A stretch of DNA of 64,000 nt from Phycisphaerales bacterium (GCA_019744815.1 JAIEUA010000012.1:124001-188000); one strand, 5' to 3'. Counted from the first letter of the stretch, positions 17,436-26,226 are shown. Notes: a model not told the origin generated them from the letters alone. Numbers and translations are program-made.

Positions 17436-19484
17436 ATGGCCCAGCACCTGCAGCACTCTGCCCAAGCCTCAGGATCCGGACATCACTTCGGTTCGGTGGT
17501 CGAGAAGATCCCGGTCACGGTGTACACCTCGAGCCACGCGGCCAGCCACGCGGTCGCGCACGAGATCGCGGCCCTGATCCGCGAGCGTGCGGCACAGGGG
17601 AAGAAGGCGGTCCTGGGGCTCGCGACGGGCTCGACGCCGCAGGCGGTGTACGAGGAACTGGTGCGGCTCCACAGGGAAGACGGGCTGTCGTTCAAGAACG
17701 TGGTGTCATTCAACCTCGACGAGTACTGGCCGATGCAGCCGGAGGAGTTGCAGTCGTACCGGCGCTTCATGCGGGAGTACCTGTTCGATCACGTGGACAT
17801 CGACCCCAAGAACGCGCACGTGCCCGACGGCACGATCGCGGCGGACCAGATCGCGGCGTTCTGCGAGCAGTACGAGCGTCAGATCAAGGACGCGGGCGGG
17901 ATCGATATCCAGATCCTGGGCATCGGGCGCACCGGGCACGTCGGCTTCAACGAACCGGGCTCGTCGCGCGACAGCCGCACGCGGTTGATCACGCTCGATC
18001 GCGTGACGCGGATGGACGCGGCGAGCGACTTCTTCGGCGAGCGGCACGTGCCCCGCAAGGCGATCACGATGGGCGTGGGGTCGATCCTCGATTCCAAGCG
18101 GGTCCTGCTGCTCGCGTTCGGCGAGCACAAGGCCCCGGTCATCAAGAAGGCGGTCGAGGGCGAGATCACCAACGTCATCGCGGCGTCGTACCTGCAGCAG
18201 CATCCCAACGCGCGGATCATGCTCGACGGTGCGGCGGCGGCGGAGCTGACTCGGTTCAAGACGCCGTGGCTCCTGGGTGGGATCGAGCAGTTCGGGCTGA
18301 AGTGGGACGAGAAGACAGTCCGCAAGGCCGTCATCTGGCTGGCCAAGACGCTTCAGAAACCGATCCTGAAGCTGACCGAAGAGGATTACAACGAGCACGG
18401 CTTGGCGGACATGCTGAGCACCCGGGGCGGCGCGTACGACATCAACATCGAGGTCTTCCGATCGCTGCAGAACACGATCACCGGCTGGCCGGGCGGCAAA
18501 CCCGCCGACAAGGCCGAGCGGCACGGCCGGATCCACGTGCCGGGTCACGAGGTCTTCCCGAAGCGCGTCGTGCTCTTTAGCCCGCATCCCGACGACGACG
18601 TGATCAGCATGGGCGGCACGTTCATTCGTCTGTGCGATCAAGGGCACGACGTGCATGTCGCGTACCAGACCAGCGGCAACATCGCGGTGTGGGACGAATC
18701 GGCAATCCGGCACGCGGACTTTGTGTCGGAGTTTGCCCAAGCGTTCAAGGACCGGTTGGGTGACATCGGCCAGAAGGCCGCCGACGCGATCGAGCGGAGC
18801 GTAGAGGAGTTCGTCCGCAAGAAGAAGGCTGGCGAGGTCGATTCGCCCGAATTGCAGCGGATCAAGACCCTGATCCGTCGCACCGAGGCCCGAGCCGGCG
18901 CCCGCTACAGCGGCGTGAAGCCGGACAACATTCACTTCCTCGACCTGCCGTTCTACGAGACGGGTCGGGTTAAGAAGAAGCCGATCGGCGAGGAAGACAT
19001 CCAGATCACCATGGACCTCCTTGAGCGCGTGAAGCCGCATCAGGTCTACGCCGCGGGCGATCTGTCGGACCCGCACGGGACGCACCGGGTGTGCTTGGCG
19101 GCGATTACGACGGCGATGCACCGGCTTGCGGGGCGTGAGTGGATGAAGCAGTGCACGCTCTGGCTGTATCGCGGGGCGTGGCAGGAGTGGGAACCCGAAC
19201 AGATCGAGATGGCGGTGCCGCTGTCGCCCGACGAAGTGATGCGCAAGCGTTACGCGATCTTCAAGCACGAGAGCCAGAAGGACAGCGCCCTGTTCCCGGG
19301 TCCGAACGACCAACGCGAGTTCTGGCAGCGGGCGGAGCAGCGCAATCGCAACACCGCGAAGCTGTACGATCAGCTCGGCCTCGCCGAGTACGAGGCGATC
19401 GAAGGGTTCGTACGCTGGGTGCCCAGCGCGGCCGACGGCTCGCTGGCGGAGACCAAGCCGGCGAAGAGTTCGGTTCGGGTGTGA
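17436..19484 (+). CDS. Fusion of a glucosamine-6-phosphate deaminase-like domain (NagB) and a PIG-L/LmbE deacetylase domain
   Basis: 682 residues; the start at 17436 follows AAAGGA. Residues about 30-320 resemble NagB: LGLATGSTPQAVYEEL (phosphate loop), FNLDEYW with the catalytic Asp, and GIGRTGHVGFNEPGSS. In classical NagB the last motif reads GNDGH, so the Asp of the Asp-His-Glu triad is Thr here while His and Glu remain. Residues about 370-650 are PIG-L/LmbE: LFSPHPDDDVISMGGTFIRL (zinc-binding HPDDD) and GDLSDPHGTHR. As I recall, this two-domain architecture occurs in Bacteroidota and Planctomycetota. Together it could remove an N-acyl group and then deaminate an amino-sugar phosphate. The deaminase activity is not certain because of the Asp-to-Thr change. 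Confidence 0.88.
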   Translation: MAQHLQHSAQASGSGHHFGSVVEKIPVTVYTSSHAASHAVAHEIAALIRERAAQGKKAVLGLATGSTPQAVYEELVRLHREDGLSFKNVVSFNLDEYWPMQPEELQSYRRFMREYLFDHVDIDPKNAHVPDGTIAADQIAAFCEQYERQIKDAGGIDIQILGIGRTGHVGFNEPGSSRDSRTRLITLDRVTRMDAASDFFGERHVPRKAITMGVGSILDSKRVLLLAFGEHKAPVIKKAVEGEITNVIAASYLQQHPNARIMLDGAAAAELTRFKTPWLLGGIEQFGLKWDEKTVRKAVIWLAKTLQKPILKLTEEDYNEHGLADMLSTRGGAYDINIEVFRSLQNTITGWPGGKPADKAERHGRIHVPGHEVFPKRVVLFSPHPDDDVISMGGTFIRLCDQGHDVHVAYQTSGNIAVWDESAIRHADFVSEFAQAFKDRLGDIGQKAADAIERSVEEFVRKKKAGEVDSPELQRIKTLIRRTEARAGARYSGVKPDNIHFLDLPFYETGRVKKKPIGEEDIQITMDLLERVKPHQVYAAGDLSDPHGTHRVCLAAITTAMHRLAGREWMKQCTLWLYRGAWQEWEPEQIEMAVPLSPDEVMRKRYAIFKHESQKDSALFPGPNDQREFWQRAEQRNRNTAKLYDQLGLAEYEAIEGFVRWVPSAADGSLAETKPAKSSVRV

Positions 19485-19544
19485 TCGGTGTGGAGCCCAT
19501 CACGAGGCTTGAGGGCTGGGGTTGGAGGACGAGGCAGAGGCCGC

Positions 19545-20384
19545 ATGGCGAACATCATGGACAAACTCGGGGTGTGCTCGTGGTCTCTGAGACCCGAGTC
19601 GCCCCGTGATTTGGCGGACAAGATCGCGGTGCTCGGCATCCGCCGCGTGCAGCTGCATTTGGATCCGGTCCGCGAGGGTGCGTGGCGTGCCGACGAGACA
19701 GCCGGAGTTCTGAAGCTCGCGAACATCACGATCGCCAGCGGCATGATGGGAACCAAGGGCGAGGACTATTCCACTCTTGAAACCATCAAGCTGACCGGCG
19801 GCGTGCGTCCCGACGAGCACTGGGAGGCCAATCTGCGGGCCGCGGAGGGTAACGCGATTTTCGCGTCACGCCTGGGCATCCCGCTGGTGACGTTCCATGC
19901 CGGGTTTCTGCCGCACGAGGCCGGGGACCCGCTTCGGACTCGCATGGTGGAGCGACTCCGCCAGATCGCCGAGGTCTTCGCGGCTCGCAACGTCCGTGTG
20001 GCGTTCGAGACCGGACAGGAGGACGCCGACACGCTCCTGGGCGTGTTGCAAGAACTGAACGCCGCGTTGCCGGACAAGGCCAAAGTCGGTGTGAACTTCG
20101 ACCCGGCGAACATGATCCTGTACGGCATGGGCGACCCGATCGAGGCTTTGCGGAAGCTCTCGCCGCACGTCAAGCAGATCCACATCAAGGACGCCAAGCC
20201 GACGAGCAAACCCGGGACGTGGGGCAGCGAGGAACCCGCGGGAACCGGGGCGGTGGATTGGCAGAAGTTCTTCGACGCGGCCCGCGGACTTCGGGTCGAC
20301 TTCATGATCGAACGCGAGGCGGGCGACTCGCGCGAGAAAGACATCGCTGCCGCCCGAGATCTGGTCCGTCGTATCGCCGGATAA
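19545..20384 (+). CDS. Sugar phosphate isomerase/epimerase, xylose-isomerase-like TIM barrel
   Basis: 279 residues. It begins KLGVCSWSLRPESPRDLADK, the usual first strand and helix of the AP-endonuclease-2 / xylose-isomerase-like family. The metal-site elements follow: FETGQEDADTLLGVL, VGVNFDPANMILYGM, HVKQIHIKDAKP and a final IEREAG. A divalent metal would be held by the Glu, Asp, His and Glu in these strands. Such enzymes isomerise or epimerise keto-sugars or act as hydroxypyruvate-isomerase-like or dehydratase enzymes in inositol pathways. The gene follows the NagB-PIG-L gene by 60 bp and precedes a MocA oxidoreductase by about 96 bp, which suggests a common transcript. Confidence 0.85.
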   Translation: MANIMDKLGVCSWSLRPESPRDLADKIAVLGIRRVQLHLDPVREGAWRADETAGVLKLANITIASGMMGTKGEDYSTLETIKLTGGVRPDEHWEANLRAAEGNAIFASRLGIPLVTFHAGFLPHEAGDPLRTRMVERLRQIAEVFAARNVRVAFETGQEDADTLLGVLQELNAALPDKAKVGVNFDPANMILYGMGDPIEALRKLSPHVKQIHIKDAKPTSKPGTWGSEEPAGTGAVDWQKFFDAARGLRVDFMIEREAGDSREKDIAAARDLVRRIAG

Positions 20385-20480
20385 GCCACCATGACCCCTC
20401 CTTCCTCCGCGACACCTTCTTCCGATCCTGCTGCTCATCACGCGGCGGCGTCCGCAACATCGTCAAGGCTTCTGGACACC

Positions 20481-21554
20481 ATGCCAAATCCACTCCGCGT
20501 CGGCGTCGTCGGTCTGGGGTTCATGGGCCGCACCCACGTGCAGGCCTTTCTCAGCGCCGAGAACGCGGGGTATCACTCGCGGCTCGTAGCGATCGCCGAC
20601 ACCAAGGCCAAGGACCTGGCGGACAACGCCAGCGGCGGGAACATCAAGGTGAACGCCGGTGAAGTGCCGGTCGACCCCAAGAAGGTGAAGATGTCCCCAA
20701 ACGCCGCGGGGCTGGTGGCGGACGCGAGCGTGGAAGCGGTCAGCATCTGTACCCCGACCGACACGCACGTGGGTCTCGTGATCGCCGCCCTGGCGGGCGG
20801 CAAACACGTGCTCGTGGAGAAGCCCTTGGCTCTCCTCGCCGAGGACGTGCTCCGCGTGCACAAGGCGGCGTCCAAGGCCGACCGGGTGTGCATGCCGGCG
20901 ATGGTGATGCGGTTCTGGCCCGGCTGGGAGTGGCTGCACGAACGGGTGAAGGACGGCACGCTCGGGGCGTGCAAGAGCGTCGAGTTTGAACGCCGCGGCT
21001 CACGGCCGACCTGGAACACCGCGTTCTACGGCGACGTCAACCGCTCCGGCGGCGCCTTGCTCGACCTGCATATCCACGACAGCGACTACGTGCTCTGGAC
21101 GTTCGGCCGGCCCGAGGCCGTCACGACGGTCGGCTCGCTGGAACAGTTGACCACGGTCTACCACTACGCCAAAGGCTCGGGCGCGCCGGAGATCGTCGTC
21201 GCCAGCGGCGGCTGGGGTCAGCAGGCCGGCTTCGGGTTCCGCATGCGGTACGTCGCCAACTTCGAGAAGGCGACGGCGGAATTTGACCTCTCCCGCGGCG
21301 ACCGGCCGGTGATGCTCAGCGACGCCCACGAGAGCAAGGCGATCGAACTCCCGACCACGACCGGCTACGAGGCCGAGGTGCGCCACTTTGTCGAGATTGT
21401 CACCAAGGGCGTGACGCCGCGGGCCACGGTCCAGGACGCGCTCGACGTGACCTGCCTCCTCGACGCGGAGCGGCGGAGTATCGAGACCGGTCGCACGGTG
21501 CCCGTGGAGTACATCGACCCCGCCGAAGAGGCCGCCGAGGATCCGTGGAACTAG
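20481..21554 (+). CDS. Gfo/Idh/MocA family oxidoreductase
   Basis: 357 residues from the ATG at 20481. An in-frame ATG at 20391 would add 30 residues of low-complexity Ser/Ala/Pro that no family member needs. The NAD(P) motif is RVGVVGLGFMGRTHVQAF. VEKPLALLAEDVLRVHKAA carries the catalytic Lys, and GGALLDLHIHDSDYVLWTFG holds the His of the second domain. ARPTW-type loop residues (RPTWNTAFYGDVNRSGG) are present. It is downstream of the isomerase and upstream of a third, more divergent member, all on the plus strand. Likely substrate: a sugar, inositol or sugar acid handled by the same pathway. Confidence 0.88.
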   Translation: MPNPLRVGVVGLGFMGRTHVQAFLSAENAGYHSRLVAIADTKAKDLADNASGGNIKVNAGEVPVDPKKVKMSPNAAGLVADASVEAVSICTPTDTHVGLVIAALAGGKHVLVEKPLALLAEDVLRVHKAASKADRVCMPAMVMRFWPGWEWLHERVKDGTLGACKSVEFERRGSRPTWNTAFYGDVNRSGGALLDLHIHDSDYVLWTFGRPEAVTTVGSLEQLTTVYHYAKGSGAPEIVVASGGWGQQAGFGFRMRYVANFEKATAEFDLSRGDRPVMLSDAHESKAIELPTTTGYEAEVRHFVEIVTKGVTPRATVQDALDVTCLLDAERRSIETGRTVPVEYIDPAEEAAEDPWN

Positions 21555-21689
21555 CGGATCCTTCCCAGAGATCATCTCGACCTTCACCCGTTTCTTTAGG
21601 ACAGCGTCGACCGTGTTGTACTGACTTCGCTCCGACACCTATCGTTCGCTCGCTCACCAACCACCAGCATTTCTCCCGAGGATTCCATC

Positions 21690-22628
21690 ATGCGTATCGG
21701 CGCCATCGGCATCGACTCGTCCCACACCCCGGTCTTCACCAAGGCGATCAACGCCCTGCACAAAGAGGGCAAGACCAAGTGCCAGGTGACGGCGTTCTGG
21801 GATCCGGGCAAGCACGAGTGGCAGCACCCGGCCGGCGCCGAGCAGTCGAAGAAGGACGTCGCCAAGTGGCGTGAGGACACCATCGCCGAGGGCGCGAAGC
21901 AGGTCGACTCGCTCGACGCACTGCTCAGCCAGGTCGACGGCGTGATGGTCCTGAACATCAACGGGCACCGGCACCTCGAGCTCGCGATCGGGCCGATCGC
22001 CAAGGGCATGCCGACCTACATCGACAAGCCGCTGACCTGCTCGATCGATCAGGCCAAAGCCCTCTTGAGCATGACCCGCCAGTACAAGGCCCGGGCCTAC
22101 TCCGCCTCGTCGCTGCGGTTCGTCACCGAGATTCCCAAGCTCGACAAGGAGAAGCTCGGCGACATCGTCGCCATCGACGCCTTCGGCAACGGCGAGGTGC
22201 TCGACATGATGCCCGACCTCTGGCACTACGGCTGCCACTCGATCGAGATGGTCGACGCCATCTTCAAGTGGTCGGGCCAGGGCCCGGGCGTGAAGCGCGT
22301 CAGCGCCATCAAGAAGGGCGACGCCACCAGCGGCTACCACCTGCTCGACATCGAGTACCGCGACGGCCGTCTCGCCCGCATCCGCTGCGACCGCGACGGC
22401 GCCTGGGCCTTCGGCGCCACCGTCCACGGCAAGAAGGGCGTGCAGCAGTTCGTGGTCGATTTCGCCCCGGTCTACGGGCGGCTGGTCGCGGGCATGGTCA
22501 AGTTCTTCGAGGGCGGCGAGGCCCCGGTCTCGCTCCGTGACATCGTCGAGAACGTCGCCGTCATGCAGGCTGGTAACGAGTCGATCGCCAGGGGCGGCGA
22601 GTGGGTCGAGATCCCGGTGATCGAGTAA
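21690..22628 (+). CDS. Gfo/Idh/MocA-like oxidoreductase, divergent
   Basis: 312 residues; GAGGA precedes the ATG. The N-terminal loop is MRIGAIGIDSSHTPVFTKAI rather than the GxGxxG pattern of its two neighbours, so NAD(P) binding may be altered. The later KGMPTYIDKPLTCSIDQAKA keeps the Lys-Pro signature of the family. The HYGCHSIEMVDAIF segment replaces the usual Gly-His-Asp stretch and retains a His. The gene follows the second oxidoreductase by 135 bp on the same strand. Either it is an enzyme on a different substrate of the same route, or a non-catalytic partner. Confidence 0.75.
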   Translation: MRIGAIGIDSSHTPVFTKAINALHKEGKTKCQVTAFWDPGKHEWQHPAGAEQSKKDVAKWREDTIAEGAKQVDSLDALLSQVDGVMVLNINGHRHLELAIGPIAKGMPTYIDKPLTCSIDQAKALLSMTRQYKARAYSASSLRFVTEIPKLDKEKLGDIVAIDAFGNGEVLDMMPDLWHYGCHSIEMVDAIFKWSGQGPGVKRVSAIKKGDATSGYHLLDIEYRDGRLARIRCDRDGAWAFGATVHGKKGVQQFVVDFAPVYGRLVAGMVKFFEGGEAPVSLRDIVENVAVMQAGNESIARGGEWVEIPVIE

Positions 22629-22715
22629 GCCCCCGTCGGTCGTCTGAAACTGTGCAGCGAAGACCTCCCCGTTTCGACACCTGAACGGGCGGTGTGATAC
22701 AGTGACGCCACGCTC

Positions 22716-23483
22716 ATGCCGCAGGACTTTCCCAAACGGATCGACGCGCTGGCTCAGGACCTCGAAGCCCAGGGACGCCGCGTGCAGGCACTTCTGGAGC
22801 TGGCGTTCGACGCGTTCTTCAACAAGGACGGCGTCAAGGCCGCTCAGGTGAACAGCGACGACGACGCCATCGACGCCGCGGACGTGGCGCTCGAGAAGGC
22901 CTGCGTCTCGCTCCTGACCGACGCGGCCCGAGAAGGGTCGAGCCTGCAGGAGGAGTCGCTGCGCCGGGTGCTGACGATTGTGAAGGTGAACAACGAGCTG
23001 GAGCGGATCGCCGACGGCGCGGTGGACATCGCCGCGATGATCAGCCCGACGGCGCTCCCGGGGAGCAACCACCACACCGCCGCCGCGCCCCCGAGAGGTC
23101 TTGGGACGGGCTTCACGCTCTCCCCGACGTCGGCCTCACGAGCGATCCCGGCCACGTTCCGGATGATGGCCAACAGCGTCGTGGGCATTCTGCGCGACAC
23201 GACGATCTCGGTCTCGCGCTCGGACGCCGGGCTGGCCAAAGTCGTTCTGCAGTCCCAGCATTGCGTGACCGCGTTCAAGGACGCGATCCTGCGCGACGCC
23301 GAGCAGCAGATCGCCAAGGGCACGATGCCCGCGGATTTCGCGTTCCTGCTCCACGAAGTGGCGAGCCAGTGCGAGATCGTGGCCGACCACTGCACCAACG
23401 TGGCCGAGCAGGTGATCTACGCGAGCACGGGCGCGATCGTGCGGCACACGCCGACGCAGTGGATCGAGGTCCCGAGGGCTTGA
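22716..23483 (+). CDS. PhoU-like phosphate regulator
   Basis: 255 residues, nearly all helical, with two PhoU-type three-helix repeats. The first contains DDDAIDAADVALEKACVSLL and RRVLTIVKVNNELERIADGAVDIA. The second contains CVTAFKDAILRDAEQQI and EVASQCEIVADHCTNVAEQVIY. PhoU proteins bind metal and repress the phosphate (Pst/PhoR) system. No pst or phoBR gene is adjacent, so the target could also be another transporter or stress pathway. A Pro/Ser/Thr-rich linker sits between the repeats. No ribosome site precedes the ATG; TACAGT at 22698-22703 ends 12 bases before it. Confidence 0.8.
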   Translation: MPQDFPKRIDALAQDLEAQGRRVQALLELAFDAFFNKDGVKAAQVNSDDDAIDAADVALEKACVSLLTDAAREGSSLQEESLRRVLTIVKVNNELERIADGAVDIAAMISPTALPGSNHHTAAAPPRGLGTGFTLSPTSASRAIPATFRMMANSVVGILRDTTISVSRSDAGLAKVVLQSQHCVTAFKDAILRDAEQQIAKGTMPADFAFLLHEVASQCEIVADHCTNVAEQVIYASTGAIVRHTPTQWIEVPRA

Positions 23484-23485
23484 TT

Positions 23486-23962
23486 GTGCGAGTCGTATTG
23501 GCAACCGTCGCGGCCCTTGCCTGCGGTCTGACCGGCTGCGCGAGATCGAGCGTGGAAACTCCGAGGAGTTCGGCGATGTCTGACCCCAGACCGGTCGTGT
23601 ACTTCGAGATCCCCGCGACCGACCTTGATCGCGCGATCGAGTTCTACGGCTCGTTGTTCGAGGTGACGATCGAGCGAACGACCATCGACGGCCATCCGAT
23701 GGGCCTCCTGCCCGAGGTCGAGGAGGGGCTTGGTATCTCCGGTGCGATCGCCACCGGCGACAGCTATCGCCCGTCGCTGGACGGGACCCGCATCTACTTC
23801 AAGGTTGCCGATCTCCGAGCCACGCTCGCACGCGCGATCCGCCTCGGGGCTCACGAGCTCTATCCCGTCACGGAGGTGGCGCCCGGCACGCTGGTCGCAG
23901 AGTTCCAGGACCCGGAAGGCAATCGAATCGCCTTGATCGAGCGGGCCGGCGCGGAACGCTGA
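23486..23962 (+). CDS. VOC-family (glyoxalase-like) protein with optional lipoprotein leader
   Basis: 158 residues from the GTG at 23486. That start gives RVVLATVAALACGLTGCARS, a plausible lipoprotein signal. A second start, ATG 23576, is preceded by GAGGAG at good distance and yields a 128-residue protein, the normal size of a single-domain VOC protein. The VOC part has VYFEIPATDLDRAIEFYGSL, RIYFKVADLRATLARAIRLG and VAEFQDPEGNRIALIER, the typical beta-alpha-beta-beta-beta modules. VOC proteins include glyoxalases, dioxygenases and antibiotic-binding proteins; the ligand is unknown. The GTG lies 2 bases after the PhoU stop, so the two genes are probably co-transcribed. Its end is 16 bp from a convergent gene. 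Confidence 0.8.
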   Translation: MRVVLATVAALACGLTGCARSSVETPRSSAMSDPRPVVYFEIPATDLDRAIEFYGSLFEVTIERTTIDGHPMGLLPEVEEGLGISGAIATGDSYRPSLDGTRIYFKVADLRATLARAIRLGAHELYPVTEVAPGTLVAEFQDPEGNRIALIERAGAER

Positions 23963-23978
23963 GCAGAATCGGGTGGCC

Positions 23979-25181
23979 TTACGTGGCGCACGCCAACTCG
24001 TTGTACGCCGCCGCGAAGAGAACAAAGTCCTCGTCGTCCGCCAAGCCGTCGTGATTCAGATCGCCGACCGGATCGAGCAGGAGGTTGTACGACTCCGCGA
24101 AGCGGACGAAGTCTGCGTCATCGACGACGCTGTCGTCGTTGAGATCGGCCGGGCATGCACTGTCGATGCTGCCGCTCAGTCGGAACGACACCACCCGATT
24201 CACGCTGATCGGATCGCCGTCGTCGACGATGCCGAGCAGGGCGTACGAGCCATCGGGCAGCTTGGGGCCAAGACACAGCCCCTCGAGATTCGTCTGGTCC
24301 CCGGAGTACAGAAGCCGCTTCGTTGCCGGCGTGTAGGTGGTGCCGACGAGCGTCGTCAGCCCTGAGACATCCGTGGCCGAGGCAACATCAAACTCATAGA
24401 TACGAGTCTGGAACAACGTCGCGCCGAACGCGAAAGAGCGTTCGAGTACCAGAAGCTTCCCGTTCGGAAGTGCAACAACTTGGGAGACGCCGCTGCGGGC
24501 TCCGCTGATCACGCTGCCGTGCATCGGCTGTGTCTGGTACGCGAACTGCGCCACGGGCGTTGGGGGCGTCTTAGCCGCGTCGTACCTGAGCAGCCGCACC
24601 CAGGTGCCAGTGCTGGGGGTCGATGCGCTCCCATCATTGGTGAGGGCTTCTTCGTTCGCGGTCCACAGCGCGCTCTGCGTCCGGTTCAGTGAAAGCGACT
24701 CGAAGCCGAAGTTCGAACGCCTGTTGGCAAAGATCGCGGGGCGAGAGAGCACGCGAACCAGGGCTCCGGTGTCGAGTCGATACTCCCGAATCTCTGGCGA
24801 CCCTTCTTCGCAGAGGTACACCGCGTCACGGGCGGTGCCGCGGAAAGCGATGTCTTCGAAGTCGCGGCTATCACTCAAGCTGAGCCCGCCGCTCGGTAGC
24901 AGCGAGGCAGAGGAGATCGTCCCGTCGCTGGTGATCGAGATCGACAGTCGCACGAGCTTGTTCGAGTTGTCCATCACCGCCATGTACGTGCTGCCTCCGC
25001 CGCCGATCTCAGGGCCAGTCCAACTCAAGCCGCTGAGGCCCGCGACGGGAAACGTGACGCCGTTCTGATCCTGCGTCGAGCTGCCGAGGTTCGCCCCGGA
25101 CTTGAACTGCAGCGACAGCGGGGCCGCGACGCACGACGAAGCGACCAGCAGCGGGACGATGGCCAATCCGGGCGAACGCAT
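23979..25181 (-). CDS. Secreted esterase-like/phytase-like beta-propeller protein with C-terminal paired dockerin-like repeats
   Basis: 400 residues, start at 25181 after GGAGGG, with a signal peptide (RSPGLAIVPLLVASSCVAA). The body reads like the esterase-like-activity-of-phytase family: GLSGLSWTGPEIGGGGSTY, SRDFEDIAFRG, NFGFESLSLNRTQSALWTAN, RIYEFDVASATDVSG and TNLEGLCLGPKLPDGSYALL. The last 58 residues hold two calcium-loop repeats (DLNDDSVVDDADFVRF and DLNHDGLADDEDFVLF) and end in NELACAT. This is the paired dockerin-like tail common in Phycisphaerae secreted proteins, with Cys close to the end. The protein is likely exported and either anchored or assembled through that tail. The gene is convergent with the VOC gene and 27 bp downstream of thiG, to which it seems unrelated. 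Confidence 0.8.
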   Translation of the reverse strand: MRSPGLAIVPLLVASSCVAAPLSLQFKSGANLGSSTQDQNGVTFPVAGLSGLSWTGPEIGGGGSTYMAVMDNSNKLVRLSISITSDGTISSASLLPSGGLSLSDSRDFEDIAFRGTARDAVYLCEEGSPEIREYRLDTGALVRVLSRPAIFANRRSNFGFESLSLNRTQSALWTANEEALTNDGSASTPSTGTWVRLLRYDAAKTPPTPVAQFAYQTQPMHGSVISGARSGVSQVVALPNGKLLVLERSFAFGATLFQTRIYEFDVASATDVSGLTTLVGTTYTPATKRLLYSGDQTNLEGLCLGPKLPDGSYALLGIVDDGDPISVNRVVSFRLSGSIDSACPADLNDDSVVDDADFVRFAESYNLLLDPVGDLNHDGLADDEDFVLFAAAYNELACAT

Positions 25182-25208
25182 GAGCCCTCCATCGGCGAAA
25201 CCAGGCTC

Positions 25209-26090
25209 TTACTCGCCCGGGATGTACGAGATCACACCCTCCCACGGGCTGCTCGCGCTCGCATACAGCTTCTTGGGGATGCGACCCGCGAGGTAGCTTT
25301 GGCGCCCACCGGTGCAGGCGTGCCGCATCGCGTGGGCCATCATGACCGGGTCTTTGGCGTGGGCGATAGCAGTGTTGAGCAGCACGCCGTCGGCGCCGAG
25401 CTCCATCGCGAATGAGACATCGCTCGCGCTGCCGACACCGGCATCGACGATCACTGGGAACGACGTGTCGCCCTGCTTCAGAAGCTCGAGGCACAGGATG
25501 ATGTTCGCTCGGTTCAGGACGCCCTGCCCGCTGCCGATCGGGGAGCCCGCGGGCATCACACTGGCGGCACCCGCTTCCTTGATCCGAATCGCGGAGATCG
25601 GATCATCGCTGGTATACGCGAGCACCTGGAAGCCGTCCTTCACCAGTTCCTTGGTCGCTTCGATGGTGCCGACGGGGTCAGGCAGCAGCGTCTTCTTGTC
25701 GCCAAGGACCTCGAGCTTCACCCAGCTCGCGCCGGGGTTGCCGAGCTGTTCGAGGATCTCGCGGCCGAGCCGTGCCACTCGGATCGCATCCGCCGCGGCG
25801 AAGCATCCCGCGGTGTTGGGCAGAATCGTGTAGCGCGAGAGGTCGAGATACTCGAGCAGGCTCTTACCCTGCTCGTTGAACAGTCGCTCGCGCCGGACCG
25901 CCACGGTGACCACCTGCGAGCCGCTCGCGTCCAGCGACTGCTGCATCAGCTCCATCGTCTTGTACTTGCCCGTGCCCACGAACAGGCGGCTCGTGAACGT
26001 CCGCCCCGCGATCACCAGCGGCTGCACACCGGGTTCGCTCGTGGCGGCAGTGGAGGCGGCGGGCGTCTTCTTCTCAACGATCACGGACAT
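25209..26090 (-). CDS. thiG: Thiazole synthase ThiG
   Basis: 293 residues. It makes the thiazole phosphate part of thiamine from 1-deoxyxylulose 5-phosphate, dehydroglycine and ThiS thiocarboxylate in the cytosol. Family motifs are clear: [77 protein letters not shown] and [20 protein letters not shown]. The first 30 residues (a Thr/Ala/Ser-rich tail) are an extension relative to usual ThiG proteins of about 255-265 residues. AAGGAG lies 7 bases before the ATG. thiS is upstream on the same strand, but 136 bp of repeat-bearing DNA separates them. Confidence 0.93.
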   Translation of the reverse strand: MSVIVEKKTPAASTAATSEPGVQPLVIAGRTFTSRLFVGTGKYKTMELMQQSLDASGSQVVTVAVRRERLFNEQGKSLLEYLDLSRYTILPNTAGCFAAADAIRVARLGREILEQLGNPGASWVKLEVLGDKKTLLPDPVGTIEATKELVKDGFQVLAYTSDDPISAIRIKEAGAASVMPAGSPIGSGQGVLNRANIILCLELLKQGDTSFPVIVDAGVGSASDVSFAMELGADGVLLNTAIAHAKDPVMMAHAMRHACTGGRQSYLAGRIPKKLYASASSPWEGVISYIPGE

Positions 26091-26123
26091 GCTTCGCTCC
26101 TTCTGACGCGTTCAACAAGGCAA

Positions 26124-26220
26124 TTCACCGCACAGTACGCAGAGAGCGCGGAGAAGCACCATGCTGGTCAATCGCCCTGCCGTTGCCCTCCTCCGCGTCC
26201 TCCGAGTCCTCCTCGGTGAA
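26124..26220. repeat. Imperfect inverted repeat between thiS and thiG
   Basis: Arm 26124-26153 and arm 26191-26220 are inverted copies of about 30 bases that match at roughly 22 positions (TTCACCG ends, GCGGAG core), with 37 bases between. The motif class (GCAGAGAGCGCGGAG-like) resembles low-complexity repeats I recall from planctomycete intergenic regions. It sits in the middle of what should be a tight thiSG operon. Confidence 0.55.
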
Positions 26221-26226
26221 ATCCAT

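Noticed and set aside
20391..20480. Longer N-terminus for the second MocA oxidoreductase
   Set aside because: The added 30 residues are Ser/Ala/Pro low complexity, and the family starts at the Rossmann strand reached from 20481.
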